22,898 nucleotides of DNA, taken from DTSX01 sp964633465 (GTDB lineage: Bacteria; Pseudomonadota; Gammaproteobacteria; Steroidobacterales; UBA11654). Location of the stretch: positions 1-22,898 of the forward strand of contig CAZWGB010000022.1 of the NCBI GenBank assembly GCA_964633465.1, written 5' to 3'. This document shows, in pieces, positions 15,769 through 22,898 of the stretch (position 1 is its first letter; each line of letters opens with the position of its first letter). Position numbers and translations under genes: made by a program. A model generated the notes under the pieces. It did not search any database. It saw only the letters and a list, made by a program, of their open reading frames with translations, and was not told where the DNA came from.

Positions 15769-17049
15769 ATGAATTCTAGAGCATTAATAAGATTCGGATA
15801 TGTTGTTTTTGCATATGTAATGCTGCCTCTAATTTTGTTGCACCTCCTTTACAAATCTTTGGGTGACAGCAATTATTTAAAAAGAATTAACGAAAGGTTC
15901 GGGTTTAATGGCAATCCCCTGAATAAGACAATCTGGATTCATGCTGTTTCTTATGGTGAAGTTAAAGCGGCTTCTTCACTTGTTTACCAATTAATCAAGC
16001 GGTATCCAGAAAAAGAAATCCTTTTAACCACATACACGCCGACAGGTTCTGCATTAATCCAAGAACTATTCGGTGACACTGTGCATCATGTCTACCTTCC
16101 TTATGATTTAGATGGAGCGGTTATTAGGTTTTTCAAATGGGCAAACCCTGAAATTTCAATCATCATAGAAACAGAACTTTGGCCAAATTTCTTCCATTAT
16201 TGTGGAAAATTAAATATTCCATTGGTTTTAGCAAGCGCCTGTGTATCCGATAAATCAATTAAATTATATAGAATGCTGTTAGGGCTTTTTCAAGAAGCTG
16301 TTTCACATGGAATTGTTGTTGGTGCTCAGACTGAGGAGGAAGCAAAAAAATTCATATTAATGGGGGCAAGTGAGAGCAGAACATTTGTAACCGGTAACAT
16401 TAAATTTGACTACTCTACACCTGATGGCCTTATCGAAAAGGCAAACATGTTCAAAAAAGAGTTTGCTTTAAATAGACCAATCTGGGTTGCAGGCAGTACT
16501 CATAAAGGAGAAGAAAAAATTATTCTTGATGCACACAAGAGAATTTTGGAAGCCTATCCTGATGCTCTTTTAATTATTGCTCCTAGGCGCCCTGAGAGAT
16601 TCAAATCAGTTCAAAATCTTATCCATAAGAGGGGATTTTCATGTGTCTCAAGAAGCCAAGACATACAAATTTCTGAGAATACACAGGTCATGTTGGCAGA
16701 TACACTGGGCGAACTTCCCATGTTTTACTCAGCATCAAGTGTTTCATTTGTCGGCGGCAGCTTATTTAAAACAGGCGGGCACAATTTATTAGAGCCTGCT
16801 TCTTTAAACACACCTGTTATCGCAGGACCAATTCTGTATGGAGTCGAAGAGATTGCAAATATGCTGAAAGCGAATGGTGCCATAGAGATTGTTCATAATT
16901 CTGAAGAATTGAGCAAAATTGTCTGCCAGCTCCTTTCCGATTCTGATCGACATAAACAGATGACAAAAGCGGCTAGAAAAGTAGTGGACAAAAACAGGGG
17001 ATCGTTGGAAAAACTATTGAGCTTAATTACTCCGTTATTGAAATCCTAG
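15769..17049 (+). CDS. waaA: 3-deoxy-D-manno-octulosonic acid (Kdo) transferase WaaA
   Basis: Adds Kdo from CMP-Kdo to the lipid A precursor at the cytoplasmic face of the inner membrane. 426 residues from the ATG at 15769; a TTG two codons upstream is less likely. An N-terminal membrane anchor (about 8-28) is followed by INERFGF and WIHAVSYGEVKAA with the catalytic Glu64. Next come TTYTPTGS, VYLPYDLDGAV, IIIETELWPNFF, LASACVSDKS and VTGNIKFD. The GT-B C-terminal domain holds WVAGSTHKGEE, FVGGSLFKTGGHNLLEPA and the GP(I/V) loop, all typical of WaaA. Preceded by a 195-base gap, so probably its own promoter. Last gene before the compositional change; ends 35 bases from the convergent adaptor gene. 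Confidence 0.96.
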   Translation: MNSRALIRFGYVVFAYVMLPLILLHLLYKSLGDSNYLKRINERFGFNGNPLNKTIWIHAVSYGEVKAASSLVYQLIKRYPEKEILLTTYTPTGSALIQELFGDTVHHVYLPYDLDGAVIRFFKWANPEISIIIETELWPNFFHYCGKLNIPLVLASACVSDKSIKLYRMLLGLFQEAVSHGIVVGAQTEEEAKKFILMGASESRTFVTGNIKFDYSTPDGLIEKANMFKKEFALNRPIWVAGSTHKGEEKIILDAHKRILEAYPDALLIIAPRRPERFKSVQNLIHKRGFSCVSRSQDIQISENTQVMLADTLGELPMFYSASSVSFVGGSLFKTGGHNLLEPASLNTPVIAGPILYGVEEIANMLKANGAIEIVHNSEELSKIVCQLLSDSDRHKQMTKAARKVVDKNRGSLEKLLSLITPLLKS

Positions 17050-17084
17050 TTTGTTCTTCAGGCATATATACTATAGCGTTCATG

Positions 17085-18059
17085 TCATCTCTCTCTAAAA
17101 GCTTCATTGGCAATTTTTGTGACTGGTTCCAACAAATATTCGAGCACCGTTTTCTCACCACTGATGATATCAACCTGTGCTACCATTCCCGTTTGAATCT
17201 GAATGGTCTTGCCGAGAGTTGTCATCGTGTCTACCGGTACAGAGACCTGACAGAGATACCAGATACTGCCATCTTCTTTAGAAATTGAGTCGGCGCTGAT
17301 TTTAGTTACTTCGCCGTCCAGTGCACCGAATTTTGCAAAGTCAAAGGCGGTTAGTTTGATGCTTGCACGCTGTCCCGGAATGACATAAGCAATATCTTTG
17401 GGGCTTATTTCCACTTCAACAACCAATTCATCGTCAATAGGTACCAATTCCAACATAGGGCTTCCAGGTTGTACCACACCCCCTACAGTGTTCACCAGCA
17501 GTCGATTAACCACTGCATTCATGGAGGCTCTCACCAATGTTCTCTCCAATCTATCTTTAAGGGTTGGTATGGTTTCAATGGTTGCTTCAATCTCAGCATC
17601 AATTTGAAGAATATTCGATTGGGCTTCATTGAGTCTTTGTTTCAGTCGAATTAGTTCCATCTGTGATTCAACGCCTTTCTCAACCAGGGGAGCAACAATG
17701 TCCTGTTCTTGTTGAATCAGCTCAAAGTTTTCAATTGCAGCGTTGCTCTGTGCTTGCAATCGCCCCAATCTCTGCTGCATCGCAGCAAGATCCGATTTGT
17801 ATTGGGTTTCATCGAGTTTGATGAGGGGCTGTGATTGTGCCACTTCATCTCCAGTCTGCACCAAGATTTCTTTGACAATTCCACCTTCAAGATTCTGAAT
17901 CACCTGAATTTTTGAAGAGGCAATCACCCGACCCTGACCACGGGTCACTTCTTCGAGGGTTGCAAAATAGGACCAAACAAACATCATCACCCAGAATAGC
18001 AGTGACGTGTAGAGGATGATGTCTGCTTTGCGGGTCGATTTTTTCAATTGATTACTCAT
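17085..18059 (-). CDS. HlyD-family type I secretion adaptor (LapC-like, short)
   Basis: Periplasmic adaptor linking the inner-membrane ABC exporter to a TolC-type channel. 324 residues, while LapC/HlyD/PrtE relatives have about 430-480. One N-terminal membrane span (about 14-33), a first lipoyl half (VIQNLEGGIVKEILVQTGDEV), a short helical hairpin (about 88-173, with VAPLVEKGVESQMELIRLKQRL) and a second lipoyl half (LVNTVGGVVQPGSPMLELVPIDDEL). The closing beta-barrel (PGQRASIKLTAFDFAKFGALDGEV) and the end, EYLLEPVTKIANEAFRER, are LapC-like. The shortfall lies in the coiled coil, where the first long helix pair seems deleted. Its ATG overlaps the ABC gene stop (ATGA). Last gene of the secretion operon. 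Confidence 0.93.
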   Translation of the reverse strand: MSNQLKKSTRKADIILYTSLLFWVMMFVWSYFATLEEVTRGQGRVIASSKIQVIQNLEGGIVKEILVQTGDEVAQSQPLIKLDETQYKSDLAAMQQRLGRLQAQSNAAIENFELIQQEQDIVAPLVEKGVESQMELIRLKQRLNEAQSNILQIDAEIEATIETIPTLKDRLERTLVRASMNAVVNRLLVNTVGGVVQPGSPMLELVPIDDELVVEVEISPKDIAYVIPGQRASIKLTAFDFAKFGALDGEVTKISADSISKEDGSIWYLCQVSVPVDTMTTLGKTIQIQTGMVAQVDIISGEKTVLEYLLEPVTKIANEAFRER

Positions 18060-19747
18060 CTTTTTCCCTGCAACTTTTCCAGAACCTTGTCTTTGGGTCC
18101 ATCCAGAGCAATTTTTCCCTCTGCTAGAACAATAATCCGATCAACAAGTTCAAGCACTGGTAATCGGTGGGTCACAGTAATTAGTGTTTTCCCATCCAAC
18201 ATAGGCTGTAAGTGCCTGACAAAGGATTGTTCCGAGTTGAGATCCAGTGCCGCAGTCGGTTCATCCATCAACAGGATTTCCGGTTTATTAACTAAGGCTC
18301 TTGCCAGGGCAATGGCTTGGCGTTGACCTGCAGAGAGCGATTGTCCTCGGTCGGCTAATACCGCATCCAATCCTCCAGGTATCCGTGGTAGAAAGTCATT
18401 TACACCACTGCATTCGAGTGCTTGCAGTAGATTTTCATCTTTGATGTTCTCCCTGCCCATTAAAATGTTCTCACGGATGCTACCTGCAAACAGATAAATA
18501 TCCTGGAGAACAACGCTCAGTTTTGAGCGAAAGGTGGAAAGTTTTATTTCATTGGACGCTAGCTTGTCAAAAGTAATTGCACCTTGGCTGGGTTGGAACA
18601 TCCCTGCAGTGAGTTTGATTAAAGTAGTTTTCCCAGAACCGTTACGTCCCATGATTGCTATCCGCTCACCGGGTTCAATGTTGCCACTGATTTCAAGTAG
18701 ACTGGGGACGTTTGCATTGGGATAATTGAAACCAACGCGAGACCAAACAATTTGACCTAAGTTTTGTGCTTCAATTCCGGTTTTTGTTTCCCCTTCCAAT
18801 TCCACCGATTGCATCAGCTGGTCCAATTGACGGTAGGCGGTACGGGTGTTATTCAACCTGCCAAAGAGAGCGGCAATCATTGCGAGTGGAGCTAGCGCTC
18901 TTGAGGACAGCAGCACCGCAGCCACCATGGCTCCCATGGAAACAATACCCTGATCGATCAGGAAAGTGCCATAAAAAACAATACCCACGAGGCTCAACAA
19001 TTGTGTTGAGGAAGCAGAGTTGGTGGCTAGTTGGGACAATACTTTTGACAAGCGTGTTGATTCCGCTCCTGCGTTGACGGTGTCCTTGTACTTGCTAAGG
19101 AAAATGTCAGAAGAATCGACTGTTTTAATGGTCTCTAAACCGGAGAGGCTTTCAATAATCAGGCTGTATTTGCTCTTACCAGTTTCTGCCGCTTTTTCCG
19201 CATGTCGGGCGATAAAGGGTTGGACGATCAAGCCCACCCCAATGACAATGGGGATGGCGCACAGTGGGATGATCGCAAGCGGTCCTGAAATCAGGTAAAT
19301 GACAAACACGAATAAAAACACGAATGGCAAATCCACAACCAGCGCCAGGGTTGCCGAAGTAAAAAACTCACGCACCTGATCAAACCCTTTAATAATGCTG
19401 GCAAGACCACCTACAGGTCCTGCGACTTTATCAAGAGGAGCTTCGAGTACTCGTCGATAAATATCTTCGCCAACCTGCAAATCAATTTCTTGTCCGGTCA
19501 AATCAATAAACCATGCACGCATGTTTTTTAACAGAAAATCAAAAATTAAGACCACAACCATGCCGCCAGTCAGAGCATACAATGAGGGAAATGCAGCATT
19601 GGGAATCACCCGGTCGTAGACCACCATGATAAAAATGGAGCTTGCAACAGAGAGCAGGTTAATCATCACAGCTGCCAAGCCAATTCGCACAAACAGTGAT
19701 TTAAAATTGGCAACTGAGCCCCAAAACCAATGTGGTTTATCGTTCAT
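18056..19747 (-). CDS. Type I secretion ABC transporter (LapB-like permease/ATPase without C39-like domain)
   Basis: Inner-membrane exporter of RTX substrates. 563 residues: six-span membrane domain (about 20-300) with VVYDRVIPNAAFPSLYAL and VREFFTSATLALVVDLPF, then a nucleotide-binding domain with Walker A GRNGSGKT (367-374), Q-loop Gln415, signature LSAGQRQ (471-477), Walker B ILLMDEPTAALD (491-502) and His527. The N terminus NDKPHWFWGSV corresponds to the linker that follows the C39-peptidase-like domain in LapB/LssB proteins of about 710-720 residues. That domain is absent, and no open extension is possible because the ATG lies inside the end of the upstream tolC-like gene (11-base overlap). 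Overlaps the adaptor gene by 4 bases. Confidence 0.95.
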   Translation of the reverse strand: MNDKPHWFWGSVANFKSLFVRIGLAAVMINLLSVASSIFIMVVYDRVIPNAAFPSLYALTGGMVVVLIFDFLLKNMRAWFIDLTGQEIDLQVGEDIYRRVLEAPLDKVAGPVGGLASIIKGFDQVREFFTSATLALVVDLPFVFLFVFVIYLISGPLAIIPLCAIPIVIGVGLIVQPFIARHAEKAAETGKSKYSLIIESLSGLETIKTVDSSDIFLSKYKDTVNAGAESTRLSKVLSQLATNSASSTQLLSLVGIVFYGTFLIDQGIVSMGAMVAAVLLSSRALAPLAMIAALFGRLNNTRTAYRQLDQLMQSVELEGETKTGIEAQNLGQIVWSRVGFNYPNANVPSLLEISGNIEPGERIAIMGRNGSGKTTLIKLTAGMFQPSQGAITFDKLASNEIKLSTFRSKLSVVLQDIYLFAGSIRENILMGRENIKDENLLQALECSGVNDFLPRIPGGLDAVLADRGQSLSAGQRQAIALARALVNKPEILLMDEPTAALDLNSEQSFVRHLQPMLDGKTLITVTHRLPVLELVDRIIVLAEGKIALDGPKDKVLEKLQGKR

Positions 19748-21113
19748 TTGTTATAGCACTCAGTTTGCTGTTGCCGATAAAATTCAAAAGACGGCCCAAC
19801 AAAGCCAATTCGGTGACTTCAGCCAGCAGCACGGAGCGTTGGTTTAAAACCATGTTTTCAGAGGATTCAAAAAAATCCCGCTCGGCTTGCAGCAACTCCA
19901 ACAGAGACACGTTGGCTGAGACAAATTGCAATCTCAAGTTTTCTCGACTCTCGGCATTGGCAAGAAACGCTTGTTGAAAAATTTGCACTCGAGTTTCAGT
20001 ATTATTGAGTTCAGTCAGGAGGCTTTCGGTGTTTGCAGTAATAATTTTGACCAACTCAGCCTGTCGGTAGCGAGATTCGTTCAATTGTTCAAAGGCAACA
20101 CTGATTTGTGATTTTTTGCGTCCTCCTGAGTAGAGATCTACATTAAAATTTATCCCAGCGTAAAGATCATAATCAGGGAAATCACTGGTGAAAAATTGTT
20201 CACTGTTGTACTTATCTCCCCGGACTTCAAGGGTTATTCTTGGTCCCAGCTTTGATTGCTCTTTGGCTAAATTTTCTTCGGCAGCTTTGATTCTCAGAGC
20301 ACTTTCTTGGATGCCTGGGTTGTTAGCCAAGGCTTCCTCGATAGCCAATTGTGTATCCAGCACAAGATTTTCAGGATCTACTGTGAACATTTTCTCACAG
20401 GCTTGAGTCTTGGGCATTAATTGGCGAAATTCTGCAAGTGCACCTCGGTGTTTAAGATCAATATTGACCTGTTTCGCCCTGGCTTCCGCCAATCTAGCAT
20501 TGGCTCTGCTGTATTCTCTCGTCGGTGCTCGACCGCTCTCAACCCTGACTTTAATTTGCTCAGTGATCTCCAGGTGTCTAGCAACCGAATCCGCAACCAT
20601 TGTTTTCAGCAAGGCAAAAGAGGCCGTATCCAGGCAATTCGTTAGCATTTTCAATGCTAGTTTTACCACTTCTTGATCTCTTGCCAGTTGGTCGGCTGAT
20701 TCGGTGTTTTCCTGTATCTTGATTTCGTTTTCGGTAGCAAAGAAATCAAACAGCAACTGGCTGACCACTAAACTGGCATTGGTCCGATCCTCAATACCTG
20801 AATTTTGGCCAAAAAAACTGAATTGATCCTCTTTGCTGTTGCTAAATTTCTTTATACCTGAGCTTTCAATTGCCACTTGAGGTCTGAGCCCGGATTTGGC
20901 AATGTTGACTCTTTCGCTGCTTTGCGCCACTGCGGCATTGGCTGCGAGAAAGGTTGGATGGTTGTAGATTGCCTGCTGCAAGTCAGCGATGAATTGTTCT
21001 GCAGTTTGTTGCTCCATGATCAATGAAGGTACCCCGTCCGTCGCTGCGTAGCCACTGACAGGAAAAGCAGAGCTAATTACGAGGAGCAATACAATTGAAC
21101 AATATTTTTTCAT
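19737..21113 (-). CDS. TolC-family outer membrane channel of the type I secretion system
   Basis: Outer-membrane trimeric channel-tunnel, the exit duct for the ABC exporter and HlyD-type adaptor. 458 residues, a usual length for the family. A signal peptide covers about 1-24 (hydrophobic VLLLVISSAFPVSG, cleavage near GYA-AT). Two repeated halves show the family pattern: AIYNHPTFLAANAAVAQSSERV..SGLRPQV in the first and AIEEALANNPGIQESALRIKAAEENL..SKLGPRITLEV in the second. FNVDLYSGGRKKSQI marks the second beta-strand pair. Closest in style to LapE-type proteins. It follows the RTX gene by 86 bases and overlaps the ABC gene by 11, so exporter genes are translationally linked. Confidence 0.94.
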   Translation of the reverse strand: MKKYCSIVLLLVISSAFPVSGYAATDGVPSLIMEQQTAEQFIADLQQAIYNHPTFLAANAAVAQSSERVNIAKSGLRPQVAIESSGIKKFSNSKEDQFSFFGQNSGIEDRTNASLVVSQLLFDFFATENEIKIQENTESADQLARDQEVVKLALKMLTNCLDTASFALLKTMVADSVARHLEITEQIKVRVESGRAPTREYSRANARLAEARAKQVNIDLKHRGALAEFRQLMPKTQACEKMFTVDPENLVLDTQLAIEEALANNPGIQESALRIKAAEENLAKEQSKLGPRITLEVRGDKYNSEQFFTSDFPDYDLYAGINFNVDLYSGGRKKSQISVAFEQLNESRYRQAELVKIITANTESLLTELNNTETRVQIFQQAFLANAESRENLRLQFVSANVSLLELLQAERDFFESSENMVLNQRSVLLAEVTELALLGRLLNFIGNSKLSAITNER

Positions 21114-21200
21114 GGATAATCTTTGCGTGTTTAAACAACTCGTCCCTAGTGCAATGGTAACTTATTTGATGCCCGATATTCTATTTGGATTGGCAGGGAT

Positions 21201-22898
21201 CTAGACAAACTCGGAAGCGTAATACAACTCCTCGATAATCGGGTTCCAGTCACTGTCGATGAACGGATCTGCCTGGCTGGTCCAGTCTTCGATAACCGGT
21301 TTCACAGACCCGATGCTGGCCACCACGGGTGTATCGGCATCAACGGCGTCAAAATCTAGTTCCAGACTCTCTTTCTGCTCCCCCAGTAGACCGATGACAT
21401 CACTGAGGTCGGGCAGGGTACTGTTCTCCACCACCGTCTCCAGTAAGGTAATGAGGCTTAAATCAAAGTCTTCCACCCATAGGTTCCACGCGGGGAGTTC
21501 AATGTCTGGTGCCGGGGTTTCGTCGGTGGGTGTAACCGGGCTCTGGTCATCAAGTATGGGGTCATCAATGCTGTTATTATCTTCGCTGTTCTCTTTGCTG
21601 GCAGCATCTCTTGAGGATTCAGAGATGTCTACTGGGGTGAAATCCAATTCAGTAATGTCACTCGCGGTGGTGTTCTGGATAACCAATAGGTACTCGCCAT
21701 CTATCAATGCAAGTTGTGCATCATCCTCCGCTGTAGTCATATGATCAAATGTATGAAGAATTGTAGCCAGAGTAATTTCTGCAGCCGTTGCAGCAGTATC
21801 ATCAATAATAATTTGCAACTTATCTTTGTCTTCCGCTGTAACTTGGTGCTCAAGATTCATAATGGCTGTGGCGATAATTTTCTCATTTGCCGTTGCTGTA
21901 GCAGAATCTATGATGGATTGCAGAACTTCTTTGTCCGCGCTGCTGGGGAAATGCTCCAGCGTAATCAGTATAGTAGCCATGGTTTGAGCATGGGAATCAA
22001 GACTAACTAAGGTGTGGTTAATATACTCACCGGTGCCTTGTTCGATGGTGAGTTGACTATAATTCAAACCGTTATCAAGTCCTATGAGATCTGTCCCATC
22101 GCTAAAATCAGTGATGATATTGGTACTTTCAATTACACTCGAGCCATCGCCGGCACGGATGACAAAGGTATCAATCCCATTGCCTCCGGTGAGCGTATCA
22201 GTTCCGGTACCGCCATCGAGAGTATCGTCCCCATAACTGCCATATAAATTGTCATTGCCAGCTCCGCCATACAAAGTTTTGGCATCGCTGTAATTGCTGT
22301 CATTAGCATCGTCGTCATTTATACCGTGACCGTATAAGTTGTCGTTGCCTTCGTAACCATAAATGATGTCATTGCCTCCACGTCCTCCTTTGAGGATGTT
22401 GTCGTTGGCATCGCCTTTGATGGTTTCCGTTGCCGAAGTGCCGTAAATATTTTCAAAGTTGACCGCATTTCCGGTTGTCAGAGTTAACTCTTGACCATCG
22501 ACTGCAGCACTTTCACTCCATGACATGGTGTCATTGCCCTCACCCCCGTCGATTGAGGTAAAGCCTATGTCACCGATAATAAACAAATCATTGCCGGTAT
22601 CACCATTAACGGTGTCACCTATTCCAATGACCTGAACCGTATCATCTCCTGGACCACAATTGATTAGGTTTGCAACATCGTTGCAGGTGATGGTGTCATC
22701 GCCACTGCCGGCATTCACATTCTCAATGGGACTGTTGAGCCAATATATCCCGACAATGAATCCTGTATAGAATTCCCCGTAATCGTAGCTTATTTCATCT
22801 GTGCCAATGTAACTGAGGACGCCGTCAAGGTCGATAGTGGCATCGAGATCCATGGTAGAAAAATCAATAGTATCGATGCCGCCGGTGTCAAAAATGGT
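21201..22898 (-). CDS. RTX-type secreted calcium-binding protein, 5' end outside the window (partial)
   Basis: Likely substrate of the adjacent exporter. The frame is open to the right edge: 15 further codons precede the ATG at 22853 and encode TIFDTGGIDTIDFS, typical of the serralysin/RTX C-terminal domain. 565 codons are visible. Residue numbers below count from that ATG. RTX nonapeptides run from about 46 to 230 (GSGDDTI, GEGNDTM, GGAGNDNL, GGTGTDTL and others), interrupted by an Asp/Asn-rich loop at 175-192. The terminal beta unit (IITDFSDGTDLIGL, then LTIEQGTG) is split by tandem 35-residue repeats at 293-384 and resumes at GEYLLVIQNTTASDITELDF. An acidic, Pro/Ser-rich linker (410-455) and an unrecognised region to the end (EFV) follow; the end resembles C-terminal secretion signals with an acidic residue before hydrophobics. 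Adhesin, protease or other function cannot be told from this part. Confidence 0.9.
   Translation of the reverse strand, partial: TIFDTGGIDTIDFSTMDLDATIDLDGVLSYIGTDEISYDYGEFYTGFIVGIYWLNSPIENVNAGSGDDTITCNDVANLINCGPGDDTVQVIGIGDTVNGDTGNDLFIIGDIGFTSIDGGEGNDTMSWSESAAVDGQELTLTTGNAVNFENIYGTSATETIKGDANDNILKGGRGGNDIIYGYEGNDNLYGHGINDDDANDSNYSDAKTLYGGAGNDNLYGSYGDDTLDGGTGTDTLTGGNGIDTFVIRAGDGSSVIESTNIITDFSDGTDLIGLDNGLNYSQLTIEQGTGEYINHTLVSLDSHAQTMATILITLEHFPSSADKEVLQSIIDSATATANEKIIATAIMNLEHQVTAEDKDKLQIIIDDTAATAAEITLATILHTFDHMTTAEDDAQLALIDGEYLLVIQNTTASDITELDFTPVDISESSRDAASKENSEDNNSIDDPILDDQSPVTPTDETPAPDIELPAWNLWVEDFDLSLITLLETVVENSTLPDLSDVIGLLGEQKESLELDFDAVDADTPVVASIGSVKPVIEDWTSQADPFIDSDWNPIIEELYYASEFV
21702..21977 (-). 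repeat. Tandem 35-residue repeats in the RTX protein (2 full, 1 partial)
   Basis: Repeat 1 (21873-21977) starts ATILITLEHFPSSADKEVLQ, repeat 2 (21768-21872) ATAIMNLEHQVTAEDKDKLQ, repeat 3 (21702-21767, cut at 22 residues) ATILHTFDHMTTAEDDAQLA. The unit is AT(I/A)(L/I)xx(L/F)(E/D)H, then (T/S)A(E/D)DxxxL, then I(I/D)D and a Thr/Ala-rich tail. It reads as two short helices per unit. DNA identity between units is lower than protein similarity, so the repeats are not recent copies. No known repeat family was recognised. Confidence 0.75.
22164..22718 (-). repeat. RTX nonapeptide (beta-roll) repeat block
   Basis: About ten copies of the GGxGxDxux pattern are readable, for example AGSGDDTI, GPGDDTV, GDTGNDLF, GGEGNDTM, YEGNDNL, GGAGNDNL, SYGDDTL, GGTGTDTL and GGNGIDTF. 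Such repeats bind calcium and fold into a parallel beta-roll after secretion. Two Gly positions near the start are replaced by Cys (22683-22685 and 22656-22658). Confidence 0.9.

Noticed and set aside
21259..21744. 161-codon open frame on the plus strand opposite the RTX gene
   Set aside because: Ser/Val-rich low-complexity product that mirrors the codon bias of the RTX gene; no start signal or domain.
22851..22853. ATG taken as the true start of the RTX protein
   Set aside because: The in-frame codons before it encode a conserved RTX C-terminal motif and no ribosome-binding site is present, so the gene is cut by the window edge.

Overview
The window reads as a chromosomal segment of an AT-rich gammaproteobacterium. 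The left three quarters holds a block whose order resembles that around rpoD in Pseudomonas and relatives: tRNA-Ile(CAT), rpoD, dnaG, yqeY, rpsU, tsaD, folB, folK, with cca nearby. The folM, midA-like and uppP genes lie inside the block. The organism has lipid A-linked Kdo (waaA), so it is Gram-negative. It also has a class II, B12-dependent ribonucleotide reductase split into two genes, as in Pseudomonas aeruginosa. The species cannot be resolved from the sequence.

Layout: 1-265 is non-coding and holds only the 5' half of a tRNA-Ile2(CAT). 344-4836 (minus) is the macromolecular-synthesis operon, read rpsU, yqeY, dnaG, rpoD. 4961-6886 (plus) is tsaD, folB, folK. folM (6892-7635, minus) meets folK tail to tail and is divergent from the MidA-type methyltransferase and uppP (7711-9690, plus). 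degP-like protease and cca (12238-9662, minus) end by overlapping the 3' end of uppP. The 12239-12682 gap carries two NrdR-box palindromes and a DnaA-box match, and is followed by nrdJa, nrdJb (12683-15573, plus) and waaA (15769-17049, plus).

From about 17050 to the right edge the composition changes from roughly 35% GC to roughly 50% GC (hand samples of single lines), and all genes run on the minus strand: RTX protein (open at the right edge), TolC-type outer membrane protein, type I secretion ABC transporter, HlyD-type adaptor. This is a complete type I secretion module directly downstream of its likely substrate, probably acquired separately from the housekeeping block.

The most unusual content is in this module. 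The RTX protein has a block of about 2.6 tandem 35-residue alpha-helical-looking repeats inserted into its terminal beta unit, a cysteine pair in the beta-roll, and an unrecognised acidic C-terminal region. The ABC transporter begins exactly where LapB-type transporters leave their N-terminal C39-like domain, so that domain is missing. The adaptor is about 100-130 residues shorter than LapC/HlyD relatives because much of its coiled-coil hairpin is absent. Together they look like a compact variant of a LapBCE-type exporter paired with an unusual RTX substrate. This is inferred from sequence reading only.
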